Shown here: piece by piece, positions 56,787 to 64,000 of the stretch
Layout of the letters: each line of letters opens with the position of its first letter
Position numbering within the stretch: position 1 is the first letter of the stretch
Assembly: GCF_014705605.1 (NCBI RefSeq)
Contig: NZ_JACXIZ010000024.1
Location: forward strand, 45,369-109,368
DNA length: 64,000 nucleotides
Direction: 5' to 3'
Source of the DNA: Paenibacillus sabuli
GTDB taxonomy: Bacteria > Bacillota > Bacilli > Paenibacillales > Paenibacillaceae
Program-made: the position numbers and the translations under genes
The notes under the pieces: generated by a model
The model's input: only the letters and a program-made list of their open reading frames with translations
Told to the model about the DNA's origin: nothing
The model's database searches: none

Positions 56787-59438
56787 ATGGACAAGTGGAT
56801 TTTGATCGACGGCAACAGTATTGCCAACCGGGCTTTTTATGCCATGCCGCCGCTCACGAACGCGGCCGGCTTACATACCCATGCCGTATACGGCTTCACG
56901 ACGATGCTGCTCAAGCTGCTCGAGGAGGAGAAGCCGACGCATATGCTCGTCGCGTTCGACGCGGGCAAGGTGACCTTCCGCACGGAGAGCTACAAGGATT
57001 ACAAGGGCACGCGCGCCAAGACGCCGCCGGAGCTGTCCGAGCAATTCCCGCTGATCAAGGAGCTGCTGGGGGCCTTCGGCATCGCGCAGTATGAGCTGAG
57101 CGGCTACGAGGCCGACGATATCATCGGCACACTGACCCGGCAGGCGGACGAGGCCGGCGTGGAGACACTCGTCGTCAGCGGCGACAAGGACATGCTGCAG
57201 CTCGCCTCGTCGCATGTGACGATCGCGCTGACGCGCAAGGGCGTCAGCGAGCTGGAGCGCTATGCGCCGCCGGAGATCGAGGAGCGCTACGGTCTGAAGC
57301 CGCTGCAGATCATCGACCTCAAGGGGCTGATGGGCGACTCGTCGGACAACATTCCGGGCATCCCAGGCGTCGGCGAGAAGACGGCGCTCAAGCTGCTGCA
57401 CGAATACGGCTCGGTGGAGCAGGTGCTGGCCGCGACCGAGCAGCTCAAGGGCAAGCTCAAGGAGCGGGTCGAGCAGCACAAGGAAGACGCCGCGATGAGC
57501 AAGGAGCTGGCGACGATCCTGCGCGAGGTGCCGCTGGAGCGCGGAGCCGAGGAGATGAAGTACGACGGGTACGAGCCGGCCGCGCTGGCGGACGCCTTCC
57601 GCAAGCTGGAATTCAAGTCGCTGCTGGAGCGGCTGGAGCTGCCCGGCGAGGGCGCCGGCGAAGAAGAGGCCGAGGCGGCGGATCTGGAGACGGTGAGCGT
57701 GGACGCGGACTCGATCGCACTGCTGACGGACAAGCTCGGCGACATCGAGGCGATCTATATCGAGGCGGCAGGCGACAATCCGCATCATGCCGAGCTGATG
57801 GGCGCGGCGTTCGCAACGGCGGACGCGGTGTACGCGCTGTCGCCGCAGACGCTGCTCGGCGAGGCGGGCGCGCCGCTGCGGGCGTGGCTCGAGGACGCGG
57901 CAGCGCCCAAGTCCGGCTACGATATGCACAAGACGGCGCTCGTGCTGTCCTGGCAGGGCATCGCGCTGCGCGGCTGCGCCTTCGACGCGCAGCTGGCGGC
58001 GTACCTGCTCGACCCGACCGACGCCTCGCCGACGCTGGCGGGCGTGACGCGCCGCTACGGCGCCGGCGGTCTGGCGGCCGACGAGGACGTCTACGGCAAG
58101 GGGGCCAAGTTCAAGGTGCCGGAGGACGAGACGCTCCATCCGCATCTGGCGCGCAAGGCGGACGCCGTGCTGCGTCTGACGCCGCTGCTGCATGCGCAGC
58201 TGGAGGAGAGCGGCATGCGCAGCCTGTTCGACGATCTCGAGCTGCCGCTGTCGACGGTGCTGGCCGGCATGGAGAGCCAGGGCATCGTCGTGCGCGCCGA
58301 GACGCTGCGGGAGCTGGGCAGCGAGATCGAGGGGCGGATCACGGCGGCGATGAACGAGGTGTACCATCATGCGGGGGCTGAGTTCAACATTCATTCGCCC
58401 AAGCAGCTCGGCGAGGTGCTCTTCGAGAAGCTCGGCCTCCCGGTCATCAAGAAGACCAAGACCGGCTACTCGACCGACGCCGACGTGCTCGACCGGCTCG
58501 AGCCGTATCACGAGATTATTCCGTCGATCCTGCATTATCGGCAATTGACCAAGCTGCAGTCCACGTATGTCGAAGGGCTGCTCAAGGAGATTCGCCCCGA
58601 GACGAGCAAGATTCACACGTACTTCCGGCAGACGATCGCGGCGACGGGCAGGCTCAGCAGTCAGTACCCCAATCTGCAGAATATCCCGATCCGGCTCGAG
58701 GAAGGGCGCAAGATCCGCAAGGCGTTCGTGCCGTCCGAGGACGGCTGGTCGATCCTGGCGGCGGATTATTCGCAGATCGAGCTGCGCGTGCTGGCGCATA
58801 TTTCCGGGGACGAGGGGCTCAAGGAAGCCTTCCTCGGCGAGATGGACATTCACACCAAGACGGCGATGGATGTGTTCGGCGTCGGCGAGGGCGAGGTGGA
58901 CGCGAACATGCGCCGCCAGGCGAAGGCGGTCAACTTCGGGATCGTCTACGGCATCAGCGACTTTGGCCTGTCGCAGAATCTCAAGATCACGCGCAAGGAA
59001 GCGGCCTCGTTCATCGAGCAGTATTTCCAGGCCTTCCAAGGCGTGCGCAAGTATATGGACGACATCGTCGCCCAGGCCCGGCAGGACGGCTACGTGACGA
59101 CGCTGCTCGGCCGCCGGCGCTATCTGCCGGAGATCAAGGCGTCGAACTACAATCTGCGCTCGTTCGCCGAGCGCACGGCGATGAATACGCCGATCCAGGG
59201 GACCGCGGCGGATATCATCAAGCTGGCGATGGTGCAGATGGACGGGCAGCTGCGCGAGCGCGGCCTGCAGAGCCGGATGCTGCTGCAGGTGCATGACGAA
59301 CTGGTCTTCGAGGTGCCGCAGGAGGAGCTGGAGACGATGCGCGAGCTGGTGCCGCAGGTGATGGCCTCGGCGATCGAGCTGGACGTGCCGCTGCGCGCGG
59401 ACGTCAGCGGCGGCGCCAACTGGTACGAGGCGAAGTGA
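56787..59438 (+). CDS. polA: DNA polymerase I
   Basis: This 883-aa polymerase has an N-terminal 5'-3' nuclease (about 1-290; IDGNSIANRAFYAMPPL, YEADDIIGTL, GLMGDSSDNIPGIPGVGEKTA), a vestigial 3'-5' exonuclease region and the polymerase domain (DYSQIELRVLAHISGD, RRQAKAVNFGIVYG, LQVHDELVFEVP). The exonuclease metal-binding acids (D-x-E) are missing (IYIEAAGDN), so it should not proofread, as in other Bacillales. ATG at 56787 follows AAGGTGAGG. First gene of polA-mutM-ytaF-coaE. Confidence 0.97.
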   Translation: MDKWILIDGNSIANRAFYAMPPLTNAAGLHTHAVYGFTTMLLKLLEEEKPTHMLVAFDAGKVTFRTESYKDYKGTRAKTPPELSEQFPLIKELLGAFGIAQYELSGYEADDIIGTLTRQADEAGVETLVVSGDKDMLQLASSHVTIALTRKGVSELERYAPPEIEERYGLKPLQIIDLKGLMGDSSDNIPGIPGVGEKTALKLLHEYGSVEQVLAATEQLKGKLKERVEQHKEDAAMSKELATILREVPLERGAEEMKYDGYEPAALADAFRKLEFKSLLERLELPGEGAGEEEAEAADLETVSVDADSIALLTDKLGDIEAIYIEAAGDNPHHAELMGAAFATADAVYALSPQTLLGEAGAPLRAWLEDAAAPKSGYDMHKTALVLSWQGIALRGCAFDAQLAAYLLDPTDASPTLAGVTRRYGAGGLAADEDVYGKGAKFKVPEDETLHPHLARKADAVLRLTPLLHAQLEESGMRSLFDDLELPLSTVLAGMESQGIVVRAETLRELGSEIEGRITAAMNEVYHHAGAEFNIHSPKQLGEVLFEKLGLPVIKKTKTGYSTDADVLDRLEPYHEIIPSILHYRQLTKLQSTYVEGLLKEIRPETSKIHTYFRQTIAATGRLSSQYPNLQNIPIRLEEGRKIRKAFVPSEDGWSILAADYSQIELRVLAHISGDEGLKEAFLGEMDIHTKTAMDVFGVGEGEVDANMRRQAKAVNFGIVYGISDFGLSQNLKITRKEAASFIEQYFQAFQGVRKYMDDIVAQARQDGYVTTLLGRRRYLPEIKASNYNLRSFAERTAMNTPIQGTAADIIKLAMVQMDGQLRERGLQSRMLLQVHDELVFEVPQEELETMRELVPQVMASAIELDVPLRADVSGGANWYEAK

Positions 59439-59545
59439 ATGTCGCTAGATGCGGCTCGTGAGCTCAGGCTCACGCATAGCAAGAAGAATTCGACGGGCAG
59501 CTGCGAGGGCGCCCGGGGTCATTCATCACCAGGGAGGGATCAGCC

Positions 59546-60451
59546 ATGCCGGAACTGCCGGAGGTCGAGACGGTCAGACGGACACTGAATACGCTTGTCG
59601 CAGGTCGAACCATCGCGCGCGTGCAAGTGACGCTGCCGCGCATCATCCAGCGGCCGGACGATTCGCGCCACTTTGAAGCGATGCTGGTCGGGCATACGAT
59701 CGAGCGCGTAGAGCGGCGCGGCAAGTTCCTGCGTATCCTGCTGGACGGGCTGACGCTCGTCTCGCATCTGCGCATGGAAGGAAGGTACGGCGTCTACGAA
59801 GCGGGAGAAGCGGTCGAGCCGCATACGCATGTCGTATTCGCCTTCACGGACGGCACAGAGCTGCGCTACAAGGACGTGCGCCAATTCGGCACGATGCACC
59901 TGTTCCTGCCGGGCGAGGAGCTGACGGCGCCGCCGCTGAACAAGCTCGGCATCGAGCCGCTGTCGGAGGCGTTCACCGCGGAAGCGCTGCGGGCGCTGCT
60001 CGGTCGCAGGTCGTCGCGGCTCAAGCCGCTGCTGCTCAACCAGGCCTATGTGACGGGATTGGGCAATATCTACGTCGACGAGGCGCTGTTCCTGGCCGGC
60101 CTTCATCCCGAGCGTACAGCGGACAGCCTGCGCAAGGCGGAGTGGGAGCGGCTGCACGAGGCGATCGTGGCGACGCTGGCGCGCGCGGTCGAGGCCGGAG
60201 GCTCGTCGATCAAGTCCTACGTCAACGGACAAGGCGAAATGGGCATGTTCCAGCACAGCCTTGCCGTCTACGGCCGTCAGCAGCAGGCGTGTCCGAGCTG
60301 CGGCGAGTCGATCGTCAAGACGGTCGTCGTCGGCCGGGGCACCCATCTGTGCCTGCGCTGCCAGCCGCTCAAGCGCTCGCGCAAGCCTTCGCGCACGGCA
60401 TCTGCAGGCGGCAGGCGGAGCGCGAAGAAGACCGGGTCGGCGGGGGAGTAG
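59546..60451 (+). CDS. mutM: Formamidopyrimidine-DNA glycosylase
   Basis: This 301-aa base-excision repair enzyme removes 8-oxoguanine. N-terminal PELPEVETVRR carries the catalytic proline and Glu; the helix-two-turn-helix has GLGNIYVDEALF; the C-terminal zinc finger is CPSCGESIVKTVVVGR...CLRCQ. A basic tail (about 25 residues, KRSRKPSRT onward) extends past the finger. ATG follows GGGAGGGATCAGCC. Confidence 0.97.
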   Translation: MPELPEVETVRRTLNTLVAGRTIARVQVTLPRIIQRPDDSRHFEAMLVGHTIERVERRGKFLRILLDGLTLVSHLRMEGRYGVYEAGEAVEPHTHVVFAFTDGTELRYKDVRQFGTMHLFLPGEELTAPPLNKLGIEPLSEAFTAEALRALLGRRSSRLKPLLLNQAYVTGLGNIYVDEALFLAGLHPERTADSLRKAEWERLHEAIVATLARAVEAGGSSIKSYVNGQGEMGMFQHSLAVYGRQQQACPSCGESIVKTVVVGRGTHLCLRCQPLKRSRKPSRTASAGGRRSAKKTGSAGE

Positions 60452-60656
60452 ACCGTGCCCAGTCAAGCCAAATAGAAGCATGACAGCAGGGAGCCGAAAA
60501 GGCGGCGAACATTGACCCTTGACGGGCAAATTGACCTACACGTCCAAGCCGAGCCGGCCGACAAGCGCCGGACTGTCTATGATCTGCCTATGCACAATCT
60601 TCCGCCGCCCGCGCATATGATACTCTCATATGGGCTATCGGAGGGAGGTCGTGCGT

Positions 60657-61520
60657 GTGGTACATCTGGGAACGCTGCTGCTGCTGGCGCTGGCCGTCAG
60701 TCTGGACGGACTCGGCGTCGGCGTGACGTACGGGCTGCGCAAGATTCGCATCCCGCTGCTGTCGGTCGTGATCATCGCCTGCTGCTCGGGCGTCGTCATC
60801 GGGCTGTCGATGGCGGCGGGGGCGGTGCTGTCGGGCGTGCTGCAGCCGGTAGCGGCCAATGCGATCGGGGCTGTGCTGCTGATCGGCATCGGCGGCTACG
60901 CCATCGCACAGTTCTGGCGCAGTCGCGCCCGCCAGGAGTCGCGCGGCGCGACGGAGCGGAGCGGTGAGATGGAGGCCGGCTTGGGGCCGGATGCGAACGA
61001 GGCCGAGGCGCTGGCGGCGAGCGGTCGTCCTGACAGCCCGTACACGGCGAGCGGTACTCCCGCGGATGCTGGGGCTGCGCGCCTCGCAGTCGAAGGCGCC
61101 GACGGAGCGGCGAGGCGCGAGGGCGAGGAGCAGGGCGACGGAGCGGCGACGGCGACGGGGCAGGTCGCCGCGCCGCGCCAGATGCTGCGGCTGGAGCTGA
61201 AGCGGATCGGGCTGGTCATCGAGATCCTGCGCACGCCGCAGGCGGCGGATATGGACCGCTCGGGCACGATCTCGGCCGCGGAGGCGGTGCTGCTCGGCTG
61301 CGCGCTGTCGCTCGACGCGTTCGGCGCGGGGCTGGGGGCGGCGCTGCTCGGCTTGTCGCCATTTGGCACGGCGCTGCTGATCACGGTCGCCAGCGCGACC
61401 TTCCTGCTGCTCGGTCTGCAGATCGGGCGCCGGCTGTCCGCTTCGCGAGCGATGCGGGGTCTGACGCTGGTGCCCGGACTCATCCTGGTGGCGATGGGGA
61501 TCAGCCGGCTGCTCACGTGA
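60657..61520 (+). CDS. ytaF: Sporulation membrane protein YtaF
   Basis: This 287-aa MntP-like membrane protein has three segments in each half (LLLALAVSLDGLGVGVTYGLRK; LLGCALSLDAFGAGLGAALLG), separated by a long hydrophilic loop (about 85-180). GTG at 60657 gives the family N-terminus VHLGTLLLLALAVSLD with GGAGGGAGG 8 bp upstream. It lies between mutM and coaE as in Bacillus. Its role in sporulation is by family name only. Confidence 0.9.
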   Translation: MVHLGTLLLLALAVSLDGLGVGVTYGLRKIRIPLLSVVIIACCSGVVIGLSMAAGAVLSGVLQPVAANAIGAVLLIGIGGYAIAQFWRSRARQESRGATERSGEMEAGLGPDANEAEALAASGRPDSPYTASGTPADAGAARLAVEGADGAARREGEEQGDGAATATGQVAAPRQMLRLELKRIGLVIEILRTPQAADMDRSGTISAAEAVLLGCALSLDAFGAGLGAALLGLSPFGTALLITVASATFLLLGLQIGRRLSASRAMRGLTLVPGLILVAMGISRLLT

Positions 61521-61699
61521 TCGCTCGACTCGGCGTATACTGCGGACGGCTCCGGAGCGGGAGACTATTGACGGCGACGACAGGCGGTATAGGGATAAGG
61601 ACATGCCGCATAGGCTACGATAGAACACATACCAAGGCCACAGCCTGGCCTGCGTCCGACGCGGCGCGGGCGGGGCAAGGCGAATAGTGAGGTGAACCG

Positions 61700-62299
61700 A
61701 TGAAGATCGGACTGACCGGCGGGATCGCCAGCGGCAAAAGCACGGTAGGCGCGCTGCTGACCGAGCGCGGCGCGGTCGTCGTCGATGCGGATCAACTCGC
61801 CCGGGAGGTCGTGCTGCCCGGCGAGCCCGCGCTGGCCGAGGTCGCGCGGCGCTTCGGGGCATCGGTGCTGCACGAGGACGGGACGCTCGATCGCAAGGCG
61901 CTCGGCGCCATCGTGTTTGGAGATCGCGTCAGACTGACGGAGCTCGAGGGCATCTTGCATCCGGCGATCCGGCAGCGGATGCGGGAGCGGCTGGATCAGC
62001 TCGAGGCGGAGGACCCGGGCCGGTTGCACATCGCGGATGTGCCGCTGCTGTATGAGACGGGACAAGCCGCCGCCTACGGCCGCGTGCTCGTCGTCTACGT
62101 GCCGCGCGAGGTGCAGGTGCAGCGGCTCGCGGCGCGCAGCCCGGAGCTGACCGCGGAGCAAGCGGCGGCGCGCGTCGATCTGCAGATGGATATTGAGGAG
62201 AAGCGCCGCCGGGCCGACTGGGTGGTCGACAACAGCGGCACGCGCGAGGAGACCCGGCGGCAGCTCGACGCGCTGTGGCGCGAGATGATGGAGCTATGA
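61700..62299 (+). CDS. coaE: Dephospho-CoA kinase
   Basis: This 199-aa kinase has the P-loop GLTGGIASGKSTV, DADQLAREVV and the lid region; it phosphorylates the 3'-hydroxyl of dephospho-CoA, the last step of CoA synthesis. ATG follows GTGAGGTGAACCG. It overlaps the transglycosylase gene (ATGA). Confidence 0.96.
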   Translation: MKIGLTGGIASGKSTVGALLTERGAVVVDADQLAREVVLPGEPALAEVARRFGASVLHEDGTLDRKALGAIVFGDRVRLTELEGILHPAIRQRMRERLDQLEAEDPGRLHIADVPLLYETGQAAAYGRVLVVYVPREVQVQRLAARSPELTAEQAAARVDLQMDIEEKRRRADWVVDNSGTREETRRQLDALWREMMEL

Positions 62300-62865
62300 A
62301 GAAGCGCCGGCGCAAAGGAAGAAGAATCCTGCTGCTCCTGGTCGTCGGCCTGGTCGTCGTCCTGCTCATCAATTCGGAGTGGATCGGCCGGTGGATGTAC
62401 CCGGTCTACTACCGCGACGACATCCGCATCAGCGCTCAGAATTACGAGGTCGAGCCGCACTTGGTCGCTGCGATCATCCGGTCCGAGTCGAATTACCAGA
62501 CCGGACGCGAATCGCGCAAGGGCGCGCTCGGGATGATGCAAATAATGCCGGAGACGGCCAATTGGATCGCCGAGCAGGCCGATTTTACGGTCACGCTCGA
62601 CGACGTGCATCATCGGCCGGATGTGGCCATCGAGATGGGCGCCTGGTACATTCAATCGCTGCAAAAGCAGTTCGGCGAAAATCGCGTCGCCGTCGTCGCC
62701 GCCTACAACGCCGGTCCGGGCAAGGTCAGCTCCTGGCTCTCGGACGGCGTCTGGGACGGGCAGCTCGACTCGCTTGACGAGGTGCCGTACGGCGAGACCC
62801 GGCATTATGTACGACGGGTAATGTTCTATTATAATAAGTACAAGGACTTGTATCCGAGCTTTTGA
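62296..62865 (+). CDS. Membrane-anchored lytic transglycosylase (SLT domain)
   Basis: This 189-aa protein has a basic N-terminus, one membrane segment (about 9-28) and a soluble lytic transglycosylase domain with catalytic Glu in AIIRSESNYQT, then GALGMMQIMPETA and AVVAAYNAGPGKVSSWL. It cleaves peptidoglycan glycan strands outside the membrane. The start overlaps coaE, the arrangement seen in other Bacillales. Confidence 0.94.
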   Translation: MKKRRRKGRRILLLLVVGLVVVLLINSEWIGRWMYPVYYRDDIRISAQNYEVEPHLVAAIIRSESNYQTGRESRKGALGMMQIMPETANWIAEQADFTVTLDDVHHRPDVAIEMGAWYIQSLQKQFGENRVAVVAAYNAGPGKVSSWLSDGVWDGQLDSLDEVPYGETRHYVRRVMFYYNKYKDLYPSF

Positions 62866-62886
62866 AAAAAGCGTTGGCAGGTTGAA

Positions 62887-62926
62887 GAAAGCTTTGGCCT
62901 TCGCCGAAGCGAATGCCAAAGCTTTC
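62887..62926. terminator. Bidirectional terminator between transglycosylase and spore protein genes
   Basis: GAAAGCTTTGGC (62887-62898) pairs perfectly with GCCAAAGCTTTC (62915-62926). A-rich left and T-rich right flanks let it serve both convergent genes. Confidence 0.8.
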
Positions 62927-62941
62927 TGTAATTAATGCGTA

Positions 62942-63160
62942 TTATTTGAATTGACCGGCCAGGGATTGCTCGCCGATTTGGACCAGCTTCCGAGTGATGT
63001 AACCACCCAGGGAGCCAGCGTCGCGAGTTGCCATGTTGCCATAGTACCCGTCTTGCGGGATCGCGATACCCAGTTCTTGTGCAACCTCGTATTTCATTTG
63101 GTCGAGGGCTGCGTTCGCTTGGGGTACAACCAGTTGATTGCTGCTGCGATTTTGAGCCAT
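62942..63160 (-). CDS. Alpha/beta-type small acid-soluble spore protein
   Basis: This 72-aa protein has the family motifs ALDQMKYEVAQELGI and ARDAGSLGGYITRKLVQ. It coats and protects spore DNA and is degraded by GPR at germination. ATG follows GAGGAGGTGAACGAC. A sigma-G-like promoter lies upstream. Confidence 0.96.
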   Translation of the reverse strand: MAQNRSSNQLVVPQANAALDQMKYEVAQELGIAIPQDGYYGNMATRDAGSLGGYITRKLVQIGEQSLAGQFK

Positions 63161-63190
63161 TGTCGTTCACCTCCTCGCGGTTGGTAACTG

Positions 63191-63219
63191 TATTATGTGC
63201 GTTATTCATTAGGCTATGA
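63191..63219 (-). promoter_or_regulatory. Sigma-G-type promoter of the spore protein gene
   Basis: Read on the minus strand, TCATA (plus 63215-63219) and CATAATA (plus 63191-63197) are 17 bp apart. CATAATA is a perfect sigma-G -10 (CATWMTA); the -35 is one base off GHATR. Confidence 0.6.
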
Positions 63220-63263
63220 CAGGTAAGGTATGGAAACTTTTTTGCGGAAAGGCGTAGATAGCG

Positions 63264-63746
63264 ATGAAATGTCCGTATTGCGATCACGGAGGAACGAAAG
63301 TGCTGGATTCCCGACCGGCCAACGAAAACAAGTCGATCCGGCGCAGACGGGAATGCGAGCGCTGCAGCCGCCGCTTCACGACGTTCGAGATGATCGAGGA
63401 AGCGCCGCTGATGGTCGTCAAAAAAGACGGCAGCCGCGAGGAATTCAGCCGCGATAAAATGCTGCGCGGGCTGATCCGCGCTTGCGAGAAGCGGCCGATC
63501 TCGGTCGAGCAGCTCGAGGTGGTCGTCTCCGATGTCGAGAAGGAGCTGCGCACGACGGCCCAGGCCGAAGTCGAAAGCAACGAAATCGGCGAGCTCGTCA
63601 TGAAGCATCTCTATCCGCTGGACGAGGTCGCCTACGTGCGCTTCGCATCGGTGTACCGGCAATTCAAGGACATCAACATGTTCATGAAGGAGCTGAATAC
63701 GCTCCTGTCCAGGCATCCGATGTCGGGCGGAGACAGCCCGAGCTGA
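63264..63746 (+). CDS. nrdR: Transcriptional repressor NrdR
   Basis: This 160-aa regulator has an N-terminal zinc ribbon ([16 protein letters not shown]...[12 protein letters not shown]) and an ATP-cone (about 50-140; [20 protein letters not shown]). It represses ribonucleotide reductase genes in response to ATP/dATP. The C-terminal extension is short. Array 3 of the 50-bp repeats begins 16 bp after its stop. Confidence 0.96.
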   Translation: MKCPYCDHGGTKVLDSRPANENKSIRRRRECERCSRRFTTFEMIEEAPLMVVKKDGSREEFSRDKMLRGLIRACEKRPISVEQLEVVVSDVEKELRTTAQAEVESNEIGELVMKHLYPLDEVAYVRFASVYRQFKDINMFMKELNTLLSRHPMSGGDSPS

Positions 63747-63762
63747 ACCAGCCAGTCGGGAC

Positions 63763-64000
63763 GGAAATAAGCGCAAAATGTGATGCTACACGGCGAAATG
63801 AGCTCCGGAGGCGGAAATAAGCGCAAAAAGTGAGGCTACACGGTGAAATGAGCTCCGGAGGCGGAAATAAGCGCAAAAAGTGAGGCTACACGGCGAAATG
63901 AGCTCCGAAGGCGGAAATAAGCGCAAAAAGTGAGGCTACACGGCGAAATGAGCTCCGGAGGCGGAAATAAGCGCAAAAAGTGAGGCTACACGGTGAAATG
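63763..64000 (+). repeat. 50-bp tandem repeat array 3 (5 copies to the window edge)
   Basis: Unit starts (GGAAATAAGCGC) are at 63763, 63813, 63863, 63913 and 63963. The unit reads GGAAATAAGCGCAAAAAG, TGAGGCTACACGGC, GAAATGAGCTCCGGAGGC. The core corresponds to arrays 1 and 2 (TAAGCG-N12-CTACAC here), while the spacer is unrelated. The array continues past the window. Confidence 0.95.

Noticed and set aside
56871..59294. An 807-codon reverse-strand frame opposite polA
   Set aside because: Shadow of a strongly conserved polymerase gene.

Overview
The window looks like a chromosomal segment of a GC-rich, spore-forming member of the Paenibacillaceae (Paenibacillus- or Cohnella-like). The evidence is an alpha/beta small acid-soluble spore protein with a sigma-G-type promoter, the Bacillales order polA-mutM-ytaF-coaE-(lytic transglycosylase)-nrdR, a YesN/LplB/YtcP/LplA-type sugar uptake cluster, a Bce-type detoxification module, and many AraC regulators beside carbohydrate genes. 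I found no rRNA, tRNA, prophage, insertion sequence or CRISPR array.

Layout. 0-4.8 kb: end of a sensor kinase, a YesN-type response regulator and an ABC sugar importer. 4.9-9.1 kb: DCC-family protein, an internally deleted SDR gene, glutaminase, TPR protein and a sensor-like membrane protein without an output domain. 9.3-13.8 kb: SWIM zinc-finger/SNF2 helicase operon. 14-18.3 kb: tandem-HD protein, class I fumarase, BASS-family transporter. 18.3-21 kb: PhoR-PhoP. 21.3-22.8 kb: DUF5060-type glycoside hydrolase. 23-27.5 kb: BceRS-BceAB with a BceR-type operator. 28.3-33.2 kb: isomerase, split transketolase and FGGY kinase operon, which fits a branched-sugar (apulose-like) route. 33.4-35.8 kb: GH4 enzyme and AraC regulator. 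36.4-39.6 kb: KhtT-KhtU antiporter, YitT protein and a second KhtT paralogue. 39.8-45.2 kb: polyol-type dehydrogenase, DUF420 protein, AraC regulator/TIM-barrel isomerase pair, CBS-MCP protein. 46.7-52.9 kb: LysR regulator and pstSCAB1B2-phoU. 53-56.7 kb: N-acetyltransferase and a CBS-GGDEF/EAL pair. 56.8-63.7 kb: polA to nrdR.

Two signals stand out beyond the gene list. First, six intergenic loci carry repeats with a common core (TAAGCG, 12-13 bases, then TTA or TTACAG) spaced at exactly 50 bp, even where the sequence between cores is unrelated. Three are long arrays in one orientation and three are small clusters with inverted plus direct copies. Second, candidate PhoP boxes (TTTACA-like repeats at about 11-bp phase, then about 9 bp, then a -10) lie before pstS, phoR, the CBS-MCP gene and the CBS-GGDEF/EAL operon. 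This suggests that phosphate starvation is wired to a chemoreceptor-like protein and to cyclic-di-GMP turnover through related CBS modules.

All calls come from reading sequence and motifs by eye; no database search was run.
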